A DNA stretch of 22,997 nt from JBCCZC01 sp039188505. Lineage in GTDB: Bacteria > Pseudomonadota > Gammaproteobacteria > Xanthomonadales > SZUA-38. The stretch lies in NCBI GenBank assembly GCA_039188505.1, contig JBCCZC010000038.1, positions 1 to 22,997 on the forward strand, in the 5' to 3' direction. The notes beneath the pieces are model-generated. The model was not told the origin of the DNA and ran no database searches. It worked only from the letters and a program-made list of their open reading frames with translations. Both the position numbers and the translations under genes were made by a program. Shown here piece after piece: positions 1 to 6,622 of this stretch (positions are counted from its first letter, which is position 1; every line of letters starts with the position of its first letter).

Positions 1-253
1 AGGAACGGCGTCACGATGCGGTTCGAGGGTGCAGCGCCGGTATCGCCGCCACCGCCACCGGTGCCGTAGGTCTCGGGGATCAGGCACCACTGGGATAGCA
101 GACCGGTGTCCGCCGCCGCGTTATCAGCGAACGCCAGGCGCCATTCGCCGGACAGCTATCCCAGTGGTGCCTGATCCCCGAGACCTCCGGCACCGGTGGC
201 GGTGGCGGCGATACCGGCGCTGCACCCTCGAACCGCATCGTGACGCCGTTCCT
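1..253. repeat. Long inverted repeat at the left edge, probable fold-back join
   Basis: Bases 1-99 are the reverse complement of bases 155-253, with one mismatch (67 against 187), around a 55-base spacer at 100-154. Position i pairs with 254-i. Read on the minus strand, the spacer plus left arm encodes a sensible P-domain end (SGEWRLAFADNAAADTG then LLSQWCLIPE). Read on the plus strand, the same spacer encodes an arginine-rich string unlike a protein domain. The natural gene therefore probably ran from the reverse complement of the spacer directly into base 155, and bases 1-154 are an inverted copy. This fits a chimeric read or assembly end better than a biological repeat, but a true duplication-inversion cannot be excluded from the sequence alone. 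Confidence 0.9.
3..152 (-). CDS. Fragment of P-domain (proprotein convertase-like) secreted protein, inverted copy
   Basis: The minus strand of this stretch is open and reads SGEWRLAFADNAAADTG, LLSQWCLIPETYGTGG, then a glycine-rich linker ending in NRIVTPF. The pattern G-x-W-x-L-x-x-x-D-x-A-x-x-D-x-G-x-L-x-x-W is the last strand region of the P/homoB domain found after subtilisin-like proteases and in other secreted proteins. From the second L onward it repeats the start of the plus-strand CDS that begins near 156, with Tyr for Ser at one site. It is most likely not a separate gene but the true upstream part of that CDS, placed in reverse by the fold-back at the edge. No start or stop lies inside the window. 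Confidence 0.55.
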
Positions 254-920
254 GCCAATCGATCCGAGCCAGGCCTGCCCGGGCTTCTACGTGGCAGAGG
301 TTCGTGGGAACAACGCGGACGGTCGCTATGGCCTGCGTGTCGATCTCGACCCCAACGGCAACAAGCTGCTCCAGGGCGGGATCAATCTCGGGGGACGCTT
401 CGGCGTCGTCGGCAACCCGGGCTTTGCCGCCTTCAGCATCTCGAACCCTGCCGGCGAGGCGCAGGTGGTCGACGTCCAGCTCGCCGTCAACAAGCCAGCG
501 AACATGGCGTATGACTATCTGCTCACGCAGCGCTTCGCGGACGGTTCGTCGGCGTTCATCCTTGGTGGGCGCGAGTTCGGTTCCACGGTGAACCTCTCCC
601 AGGTGGTGAACCCGGGCTTTTACGTCTTCGAGCTGGCCTCGGTCGGCGCGAACGCCACGGCGGCCGACTTCGCCGTCTCGCTGGGTACCCGCTTCACCAA
701 CCGCGCGGGCGGCGCCTTCGACGGCGGCGTGAACATCGGCGGCGTCGTGGAGGGTCCATCCGTCGGCTTCGCAAGCTTCTGCGTCTCCCAGGCCCAGTCC
801 GTGCGCCTGGAGACGCTGGGCGACGGCACCTACCCGGGCGCGTTCCCGGGCGGAGCGGCGGACCTCGGCATCCTGGTGAAGAACGGCGTTACGGGGGAGG
901 TCATCATTCGGGTGCCCTAG
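156..920 (+). CDS. Secreted P-domain protein with duplicated C-terminal domain, 5'-partial
   Basis: The frame is open from base 99, but sensible protein starts at the inverted-repeat boundary: LSQWCLIPET (end of a P domain), a Gly-rich linker, then about 225 residues up to the TAG at 918-920. The C-terminal part is an internal duplication. PGFYVAEV, DPNG, GGINLGGRFG and GFAAFSIS in the first half match PGFYVFEL, GGVNIGGVVE and GFASFCVS in the second half. This suggests two copies of a beta-rich domain about 100 residues long. The parent protein is probably an exported enzyme or adhesin whose catalytic N-terminus lies outside the window. A GTG at 240 would give a 226-residue product, but it lies inside the conserved stretch and is unlikely to be the start. 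The function of the repeated domain is unknown to me. Confidence 0.75.
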   Translation, partial: LSQWCLIPETSGTGGGGGDTGAAPSNRIVTPFLPIDPSQACPGFYVAEVRGNNADGRYGLRVDLDPNGNKLLQGGINLGGRFGVVGNPGFAAFSISNPAGEAQVVDVQLAVNKPANMAYDYLLTQRFADGSSAFILGGREFGSTVNLSQVVNPGFYVFELASVGANATAADFAVSLGTRFTNRAGGAFDGGVNIGGVVEGPSVGFASFCVSQAQSVRLETLGDGTYPGAFPGGAADLGILVKNGVTGEVIIRVP

Positions 921-1062
921 CGACAGCCTGCCCGGGCACCATGGAATCGGGAGTCAGCCGTCCGACGCCAGCCGGAGGTTTGCCGGCGTCGCACTGGCGC
1001 ATTGGCCCAGGGCCGCTAAACTGCGGGGCAAGGGAGCGTTACTGACAAGCAGGAGGGATTCC

Positions 1063-2439
1063 ATGCGAACCGAACTCAAGGCGGCCGTATGCGCCGTGGT
1101 ATTGGCAGCTGGCAGCGCCGGCGCCGTGGAACTGGCCGAGGACGGGCGCGGGCAGGTGGTGCTGCTGCCGTTCGTCGAAGTCAACGGCAATAGCCGGAGC
1201 GAACTGCTGGTCCGCAACGCCAGCGCGACCGAGGGCAAGGCCGTGCGCGTGGTCGCTCGTGACCCGGTCAACGGGCGCCCGACGGCGTCGCTGAACCTTT
1301 ATCTGGGCCCCCTCGACGCCTGGCGTGCCACGATCGAGGCGGATCCGATCCGCCTCGCCCAGGAGGTCAACGTCGCCCGCCTGGTTCTCCCGGAAGATCG
1401 CAGCTGCACGCGGCCGGCGCGAGCAGAACTCGCCGACGGCGCCGTGCTCTTCACCGACGCGAGCTTCTCGGAGAATTTCGCCGCATCGGATCCGGGCAAC
1501 CGGCTGGCGACCGCGAGCCTGGAGATCATCGAGATGGGCACGGTCGACGCCGCCCTCGCGACGGACTGCGGTGCGATCGCGGCTCGGTGGGCGGATGACG
1601 GTGTCTGGTCTGCCGACCCCGAGGCCGACGTATCCGCCCCGACCGGGGGGCTCGAAGCGAGCATCAACATCGTCGGCAATTTCCCTGCGCGCTCATTCCG
1701 CTATCGGGGCGTCGCGCTGGCCGACTTCCGCGACGCTGCCCTCCACACGGACGCCGGCGCCCTCTCTCCCCACCTGGGTGACGTCTCACCGGCGGTGTCG
1801 AGCGTGTTCGACACCATCCAGCTGGCTCAGCGTCGGGTCCGGCTTGAGCGCAAGTCGACGTGGGCCAGCTATCCGATCAATGCCGTCAACGCGGTGCTGC
1901 TGGCAGCGGCAGCCGAGGGCGAATTCGTCAGCAATCGCAACGAGCGGGACAGCCGCGAGCCCAGCGGCGTGGCGGGCGCCGTCCTGACCTTCCCGACCCG
2001 CGCCTTCCACGTCGACGATTTCTACCTCGACGCGAGCGTCGGGATTCAGCCGGGACCATTTGCCGGTAGCGCAGCCCTGGCGCCGGCGGTCACAGACCTG
2101 GACGGGCGCGCCTACAGCCTTGGCGTCCCGTCCGGCCTGGAATCATGCGACAGCGCTCGCGCAAGCGTGACCCAGGTCTCCCTGGCCGATACGGCCTTCT
2201 TCAGCTCGACGTGTGATCTGCAGACGGCGGTCTTTTTCGTCGCAGGCCCGCCCAGCGAAGGACGCGTTCGCTTCGATTTTGCCGGCGAGATCGTTTCCGA
2301 CGAAGGCGACGTCTTCCGCGGCCAGCCGGTGCTCCCGATCCTGTTCCAGTCGCTGGTGGAGCCGGGCGTGCCGCCGGTGCGAATCGCGACGTCCGGCTGG
2401 TCCGAGTACATGTCGGTGCAGCGCGCCGAGATCGAATAG
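1063..2439 (+). CDS. Exported protein of unknown function (458 aa)
   Basis: ATG start with a strong ribosome binding site (AGGAGGG at 1051-1057). Residues 1-21 are a typical Sec signal peptide with an AGA cleavage site, followed by VELAEDG. The mature protein begins GRGQVVLLPFVEVNGNSR and continues as a beta-rich sequence with LYLGPLDAWRATI near residue 80. Four or more cysteines (for example in EDRSCTR, ATDCGA, LESCDSA and SSTCDL) suggest disulfides after export. I see no catalytic motif. Its look, a 'stable output in the periplasm or outside' protein with segments resembling GKAVRVV and LNLYL, recalls a group of hypothetical secreted proteins common in Wenzhouxiangella-like genomes, but that is memory, not a search result. 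It follows another secreted-protein gene on the same strand by 142 bases and is followed by a strong hairpin. Confidence 0.85.
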   Translation: MRTELKAAVCAVVLAAGSAGAVELAEDGRGQVVLLPFVEVNGNSRSELLVRNASATEGKAVRVVARDPVNGRPTASLNLYLGPLDAWRATIEADPIRLAQEVNVARLVLPEDRSCTRPARAELADGAVLFTDASFSENFAASDPGNRLATASLEIIEMGTVDAALATDCGAIAARWADDGVWSADPEADVSAPTGGLEASINIVGNFPARSFRYRGVALADFRDAALHTDAGALSPHLGDVSPAVSSVFDTIQLAQRRVRLERKSTWASYPINAVNAVLLAAAAEGEFVSNRNERDSREPSGVAGAVLTFPTRAFHVDDFYLDASVGIQPGPFAGSAALAPAVTDLDGRAYSLGVPSGLESCDSARASVTQVSLADTAFFSSTCDLQTAVFFVAGPPSEGRVRFDFAGEIVSDEGDVFRGQPVLPILFQSLVEPGVPPVRIATSGWSEYMSVQRAEIE

Positions 2440-2758
2440 GGCGTCGTTCAGCGGTGTCATTCACGCCGGGAGGCCGGAGCGATGCTTCGGCCTCCTTGGG
2501 CGTGTGCTGCCGGTACCGAGAAGCGCCTTGCCTTCGCGATTCTTGCGGCGCGCAAGCACCCCACCGGGCCGCTCGGGCGGCGCTAATCTCCTGGTCGGAA
2601 CTCCCCTGGGACCGCGGCAACGTAGCGGCGTAGCCGTGTCGAGCTTGAGGCCGATCTCGCGTTCGCGCCGGACGTGTGCGTCAGCGGGCGGAGGCGAGTG
2701 CTGATCACTGCTTGAGAGGCATCGTAAAAAACGATCTGAAACTAATGAAAATAAGATT
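2440..2758. other. Intergenic region without a convincing gene
   Basis: Apart from the hairpin at 2469-2495 this stretch has no ORF with domain-like composition. From about 2705 the sequence turns markedly AT-rich (runs of A at 2726-2731, then TGAAACTAATGAAAATAAG), in contrast to the GC-rich surroundings. A small dyad, ATCGT-AAAAA-ACGAT, occupies 2721-2735. The AT-rich part probably serves as an upstream (UP-type) element or regulator site for the promoter at 2759-2786. Confidence 0.5.
2469..2495 (+). terminator. Strong hairpin downstream of the exported-protein gene
   Basis: Bases 2469-2480 pair with 2484-2495 (12 pairs, one G-T wobble) around a GAT triloop. It begins 29 bases after the stop codon at 2439, the right place for a transcription end. 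Only two T residues follow, so intrinsic termination may be weak; mRNA 3'-end protection is the alternative. Confidence 0.55.
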
Positions 2759-2786
2759 TTGACTGCCTAAGGCAGGTGCGTATACT
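2759..2786 (+). promoter_or_regulatory. Near-consensus sigma-70 promoter of the candidate sRNA
   Basis: TTGACT at 2759-2764 and TATACT at 2781-2786 are each one base from consensus and are separated by 16 bp, with an A-rich tract upstream. It is the best promoter match I found in the window. No coding sequence starts downstream before the terminator at 2868-2908, so it most likely drives a non-coding RNA starting near 2793. Confidence 0.75.
2763..2775. promoter_or_regulatory. Dyad in the -35/-10 spacer, possible operator
   Basis: CTGCCT-A-AGGCAG is a perfect 13-base palindrome around one central base. It overlaps the end of the -35 box and fills most of the spacer before the -10 box. Spacer-embedded dyads are typical of sites where a regulator twists or blocks polymerase (MerR-type activators or simple repressors). 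No regulator gene is adjacent, so the factor is unknown. Confidence 0.4.
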
Positions 2787-2792
2787 TCGTTT

Positions 2793-2908
2793 CGCGGTGC
2801 CGGCTCCCAACCCCGGTATCGCAGCGCAACTCCCCCAGACGCGCGTCGCCTGACCAGCACGCGCAGCGACGGGCGGGCCAAACCCCCTCGGCCCGCCCGT
2901 CACCTTTT
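2793..2908 (+). ncRNA. Candidate trans-acting small RNA with C-rich unpaired segments (about 116 nt)
   Basis: The unit has a consensus-like promoter 7 bases upstream, no ORF, and a textbook terminator. Predicted folding by eye: stem 2794-2803 with 2813-2822 (10 pairs, two G-U) carrying the loop CTCCCAACC; a single-stranded AACTCCCCCAGA at 2828-2839; a 6-bp stem 2841-2846 with 2859-2864; then the terminator stem 2868-2879 with 2890-2901, whose loop is AAACCCCCTC. Three exposed C-rich segments would suit pairing with G-rich ribosome binding sites. Size and layout recall sX13 of Xanthomonas, a roughly 115-nt RNA with C-rich loops; this resemblance is from memory and no alignment was made. It runs tail-to-tail into the minus-strand ybjT-like gene, overlapping its last codons. 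Confidence 0.65.
2868..2908 (+). terminator. Rho-independent terminator of the candidate sRNA
   Basis: Perfect 12-bp GC stem (2868-2879 with 2890-2901), 10-base loop AAACCCCCTC, then AC-C-TTTT ending at 2908. The stop codon of the converging minus-strand gene (2900-2902) lies inside the stem. On the minus strand no T-run follows, so termination is expected mainly for plus-strand transcripts. Confidence 0.85.
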
Positions 2909-4372
2909 GTCCGGCGGCACCTTTCCTTCGTGTTCTTCGCCGAGCCCTTCGGCAAGCTCGCAGATTCGCCGCGTGAGGCCGCGAAAAAGCACGCCGTGGG
3001 CGGGCGCCATCGCATACCAGTAGAGAATTCCCCAGAAACCTGCCGGGTGCCAGTAGGCGGCCGCCGTCAGCTTCGTGCCGCCGTCGCCTCTTGCTTCCAC
3101 ATTGAATTCGAGGATGCCAGCGCCGGGCGCTTTCATGCCGAACGCGAGGGTCAACCGCCGCCCGGGATCAACGCCGAGTACCTCCCAGGAGTCGATCCGG
3201 TCGCCGACCACCACATCGACGGGGTCCCGACGCCGATGATTGAGTCCCGGCCCCCCGACCATCCAATCCATGATCTCGCGCAGCAGCCAGAGGATGTTAA
3301 GGTAGTAGTAGCGGTTCTTGCCCCCGATGCTCGCCACCACCTTCCAGACCGCTTCCGGCGGGGCGGTGGACTCCGCGGAGTCGCCGGTTTGCTGGGCGTA
3401 ATAACCGTAGTCGAGGCGCTGCTGGCGTAGGGGAAAGGCCCCCTCGACCCAGCGCGACCGTACCGCGTGCTCGCGCTCGGCCTGGAACGCCGCCTCGACC
3501 GAATCCCGGAAGCCGAGCAGGTGCTGCGGTACGAGTGCTTCAAGGGGGGCCGTGTTTGCGGTGAAATCATGCCGCAGGCCCTCGATCAGCGCCCGCGCGA
3601 TGTTGGTCGGGACCGATGTGACGAAGCGAAGCCAGTAGGAGGAGAGCTTCGGGCTGAGTACCGGCACGGGGATGACCGGGGGCGGGCGCCGGTCCGCGAC
3701 CGCGGCCAGCTGGTTCATCATCTCCTGATAGGTGAGCACCTCGGGACCGGCAGCGTCGAAGATGCGCCCCTGTGCTTCCTGATGGTCCACGATCTGCGCC
3801 AGGTAGAGCAGCAGGTTTGACAGGGCGATCGGGGGAGATTTCGCCCGTACCCAGCGCGGCGTGATCATCATCGGCAGGTGGAATACCAGGTCGCGCATCA
3901 CCTCGAAGGCGGCCGACCCGGGCCCGACAATGATGCCGGCGCGCAGCTCGATGACGGGGACCGAACCGTGACGCAGGACGTCTCCTGTCTCGCGCCTCGA
4001 CACGATGTGCTCCGAGCGGGCGTCCTCGGGCACGAGTCCGCCGAGGTAGACGATCTGTCTGACGCCGGCCGTTTCCGCGGCATTGGCAAAGTTTCGGGCG
4101 GCTTCGATGTCGAGCTCTCCGAAGTTCCGGCCCGCCGCCATGGAGTGCACGAGGTAGTAGGCGACGTCGACGCCGGCCAGCGCCGGCTCCAGAGAGGCCG
4201 GATCGAGCGCGTCGGCGCGCATCAGTTCGACACCTTCCCAGCCCTTCCCTTCGATCGCTCGCAGGCGGCGAGCAGCAGCTCGAACCGGTCGACCCAGATC
4301 CGCAAGGTAGGGGACCAGGTGTGAGCCGATGTAACCGCTTGCGCCGAAGACGAGCTGCTGGCGTTCCCTCAC
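2900..4372 (-). CDS. ybjT: YbjT-type SDR oxidoreductase with C-terminal DUF2867 domain
   Basis: The 490-residue product has an N-terminal NAD(P)-binding Rossmann fold with GASGYIG near residues 10-16. Next comes an atypical-SDR body (VAYYLVHSM near 75, ELRAGIIVGPGSAAFEVMRD near 145, PPIALSNLLLYL near 180). The C-terminal half is of the DUF2867 kind (GGKNRYYYLNILW, DSWEVLGVDPG, LTLAFGMKAPG, YWHPAGFWGILYWYAMAPAH). Layout and length match E. coli YbjT (about 476 residues), a probable membrane-associated oxidoreductase of unknown substrate. The start is a GTG that overlaps the TGA of the upstream gene as GTGA, implying translational coupling. Its 3' end overlaps the terminator of the opposing sRNA unit. 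The family call is firm; the biological role is unknown. Confidence 0.92.
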   Translation of the reverse strand: MRERQQLVFGASGYIGSHLVPYLADLGRPVRAAARRLRAIEGKGWEGVELMRADALDPASLEPALAGVDVAYYLVHSMAAGRNFGELDIEAARNFANAAETAGVRQIVYLGGLVPEDARSEHIVSRRETGDVLRHGSVPVIELRAGIIVGPGSAAFEVMRDLVFHLPMMITPRWVRAKSPPIALSNLLLYLAQIVDHQEAQGRIFDAAGPEVLTYQEMMNQLAAVADRRPPPVIPVPVLSPKLSSYWLRFVTSVPTNIARALIEGLRHDFTANTAPLEALVPQHLLGFRDSVEAAFQAEREHAVRSRWVEGAFPLRQQRLDYGYYAQQTGDSAESTAPPEAVWKVVASIGGKNRYYYLNILWLLREIMDWMVGGPGLNHRRRDPVDVVVGDRIDSWEVLGVDPGRRLTLAFGMKAPGAGILEFNVEARGDGGTKLTAAAYWHPAGFWGILYWYAMAPAHGVLFRGLTRRICELAEGLGEEHEGKVPPDKR

Positions 4373-5073
4373 GCGGCGGCTTCCTGAACACCGGCCAGCA
4401 CGGCGGCGGCCAGATGACCGCTGGGCTCGTCGAGCTCGTACGCTACGCGCATGGCCGGATGGTTGATGTTGATCACTCGGGCGAGGTCGATCGGCGTCGC
4501 CACCATCACCTGGTCGCAGTCGACGGCGTTGATGGTGGATTCGAGATCGGCCAGGGTCGCGAAGCGCTGGACGGCCTGCGCGGCCAGATCGCCGTACGGC
4601 ATCGGGTGCCGGATCGCCACGACGCGATGGCCCTGCTCACGCAGCCGTCGTGCGACCCAGCGGGTGGTCTGGCTCTTGCCGCACCCGGTTCGGAGCGTGG
4701 TGACCGCGATGACCGGCTTTGACGACGCCAGCATCGTGGCGTCGACGTCAAAGGTCCTGAACCGCTGCACGCCCGCGCTCTCCACCCGTTCCCGACACGC
4801 TTCCACGTGTTGGACCGACACGTCCGAGTACGCAAAGACGACCTCATCAACCGACTCCCGAAGCAGCAGCTCCGTGAGCTCGGACTCCGGGACGATAGGA
4901 ATGCCATCCGGATAGGCGTCGCCCGCCAACGCTGCCGGATAGCGGCGATCATCGATGTGCGGAATCTGCGCTGCCGTGAAGGCGACCACGCGACCGTCGT
5001 CGCGTCCGCGGTAGCAGCAGTTGAAGACGTGAAAATCGCGCCCGGCGGCGCCCATGATGACGGTGCGTATCAC
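4369..5073 (-). CDS. Cyclic 2,3-diphosphoglycerate synthetase-like protein, internally shortened
   Basis: I start it at the GTG at 5073 (GGAGAG five bases upstream), giving 234 residues that begin IRTVIMGAAGRDFHVFN; the longer open frame upstream is low-complexity and unlike the family. The N-terminal part matches bacterial/archaeal cyclic 2,3-diphosphoglycerate synthetase-type GTP/ATPases: AFTAAQIPHI, YPDGIPI, DEVVFAYSDVS, SKPVIAVTTLRTGCGKSQT (P-loop at 129-136) and RHPMPYGDLAAQAVQRFATL. In that family RFATL is normally followed by about 200 residues before DLEETIN-x-x-DCD. Here the sequence passes directly from RFATLADLE into STINAVDCDQVMVATPIDL. The central part with the family's second nucleotide motifs is absent, in frame, so the protein may be inactive or act differently. 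It is coupled to the next gene by a GTGA overlap. Confidence 0.8.
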   Translation of the reverse strand: MIRTVIMGAAGRDFHVFNCCYRGRDDGRVVAFTAAQIPHIDDRRYPAALAGDAYPDGIPIVPESELTELLLRESVDEVVFAYSDVSVQHVEACRERVESAGVQRFRTFDVDATMLASSKPVIAVTTLRTGCGKSQTTRWVARRLREQGHRVVAIRHPMPYGDLAAQAVQRFATLADLESTINAVDCDQVMVATPIDLARVININHPAMRVAYELDEPSGHLAAAVLAGVQEAAA

Positions 5074-5164
5074 GCGGTCTCTCCAACAGATCGCCGGGCT
5101 CAAGCGTAGCAACCCGCGGACCTCAGGGTCACGGGTCTGATCAAGGGCAGGCCCGCCAGGCAAA

Positions 5165-6622
5165 TCAACGGACCAGATTGTCGAGCAGTCGCCTCGCGAG
5201 CTGATTGTGTGCATCGTCGCGCAGCAGCGCCTCGAGGACAGTACGAGCGTCGTCCGCGCGGCCGAGCCGGGCGAGGACCCGGGCCTCGAGCAGCCGCGCG
5301 TCAGGCGTCGTCGGTGCGAGGTGCCGGGCGCGAGCGACATCCTCTAGCGCGCCGTCGAGCCGTCCGGCCTGCAGCCGCGCGTTGGCGCGCGCCAGCATGA
5401 CGTCTGCTCGATCTGGCGCCTGTTCGGCAGCGGTGTCGAGCAGCCGGAGCGCATCATGCTGGCGGCCGAGGCGCTCCCCCAGGATCGATGCCAGCAGCAG
5501 CATGGTGTCGACATGCCGCGGAACGACTTCGAGGATCCGCTGGCAGATACGGCCCGCATCGACGAAACGGCTGGCTGCCGCGAGTGCCCGAGCCCGGCGC
5601 AAGGCGTCGGCGAGTTCAACGATCTCGACTGCCGAGTCGTCCTCGATTCCCGCGGCCAGCGCTTGTAGTTCCGTCCGCACCGGCGCGAGCGAAACGGGTG
5701 ATCCATGCGCCCCTGCCAGCCGTTCGGTCGCGTTGAGAAAGGGTGTGAAGAAGGCCTGCTTGAAGGGTTCTTCGAGAGCCCTCGCGGCGTCCTCCTCCGG
5801 CGTGTGCCGTCGCCTACGCGCGCCACCCCCGAAGGTTGGATTGGTATTGATCTCCCAGAGCTGGGGCCTGCCGTCGAGCAGCCCATAGTCCGCCCGGCCC
5901 CATTGAATCCCGGCGATGCGGAAGACCTGTCGCAGCCAACCCTCGTGCGGGTTCTCGGCGAAATAGCGCGCCACCTCGTCGTGGCGCTCCCTGCGGTGCC
6001 TGTCGTCAAGCCAGTTCGAGGACTTGACCAGCCAATGCGTGTCGAAATCAACGTGTCGCGGTAGCACGTCGCCGTCGATCATGAAGGCGGCGTACTTCGT
6101 GAATGTGCCGCTGTCATCGGCGGTGTCACAGAACTCGATGAGGAGGATGTCCGCGGGGCCGAGGCCGCGCCGCCGCTGCGCCGTGACGGCGGCCTGCAGT
6201 TCCGCTGGCGTGCCCAGGAGTTCACTGAGGAGCAGGTTGTGACCGCGGGCGTTACGGAGGAAGACCGGGTAACGGATACCGTCCAGGCCTTCGGACAACC
6301 GACGCACCGCAAAGCGGTTGAGGCCGTCGGCGTGCAGCCGGCGCAGCAGGGGCTCGCGATCGAGCAGCGTCTTCGGCGCGTTGAGCACCCGGAGCGCGGT
6401 GTGTGCCTGGAGGTATGCGCCGACCCGGCCTGCCGCGCGCCGAGCCGGGGCGTCGAGCCGATCGAGATCCATGAAGACGAGGGTGCCGGGCTGCAGCGCC
6501 TCGCGCTCGTGCAGATCCTCGTAGTGGAGGACCTCGATCCGGTTCGCGATGTGCGCGGCCCGTTTCGCGAGTAGCCCGGTGACGGTGTAGCGGTGACTGC
6601 GGCGAAGGAGCCAGTAGATCAT
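5165..6622 (-). CDS. ATP-grasp-like protein with C-terminal TPR repeats
   Basis: The 485-residue product starts at the ATG that overlaps the previous gene's TGA (ATGA); the open frame upstream lies inside the transporter gene and is ignored. Residues 1-100 (MIYWLLRRSHRYTV; DLDRL near 52) look like the pre-grasp region. Residues about 115-265 resemble the ATP-grasp core: LRNARGHN near 122-129, ILLIEFCDT near 159-167, and WGRADYGLLDGRPQLWEINTN near 241-261, where D245, E257 and N259 sit where the metal-binding Asp-Glu-Asn of ATP-grasp ligases lies. Residues from about 345 to the end are alpha-helical TPR-like repeats (ARICQRILEVVPRHVDTMLL; AEQAPDRADVMLARANARL; ARHLAPTTPDARLLEARVL). ATP-grasp enzymes usually join a carboxylate to an amine or thiol; the substrate is unknown. 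The coupled transporter gene may hint at an amino or dicarboxylic acid. Confidence 0.75.
   Translation of the reverse strand: MIYWLLRRSHRYTVTGLLAKRAAHIANRIEVLHYEDLHEREALQPGTLVFMDLDRLDAPARRAAGRVGAYLQAHTALRVLNAPKTLLDREPLLRRLHADGLNRFAVRRLSEGLDGIRYPVFLRNARGHNLLLSELLGTPAELQAAVTAQRRRGLGPADILLIEFCDTADDSGTFTKYAAFMIDGDVLPRHVDFDTHWLVKSSNWLDDRHRRERHDEVARYFAENPHEGWLRQVFRIAGIQWGRADYGLLDGRPQLWEINTNPTFGGGARRRRHTPEEDAARALEEPFKQAFFTPFLNATERLAGAHGSPVSLAPVRTELQALAAGIEDDSAVEIVELADALRRARALAAASRFVDAGRICQRILEVVPRHVDTMLLLASILGERLGRQHDALRLLDTAAEQAPDRADVMLARANARLQAGRLDGALEDVARARHLAPTTPDARLLEARVLARLGRADDARTVLEALLRDDAHNQLARRLLDNLVR

Noticed and set aside
1..253. Invertible (phase-variation) segment between 99-bp inverted repeats
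   Set aside because: The 55-base spacer is too short to carry an alternative gene part, no recombinase is nearby, and the spacer reads as the true upstream end of the same gene; a fold-back artefact explains all of it.
2793..2908. 4.5S (SRP) RNA or 6S RNA
   Set aside because: The conserved SRP core (GGTCAGGTCCGGAAGGAAGCAG-like tract) and the long 6S duplex are both missing.
5074..5340. N-terminal extension of the cDPG-synthetase-like protein by 89 residues
   Set aside because: Low-complexity, unlike the family, which begins near VIRTVIMGAAG; GTG 5073 has a ribosome binding site.
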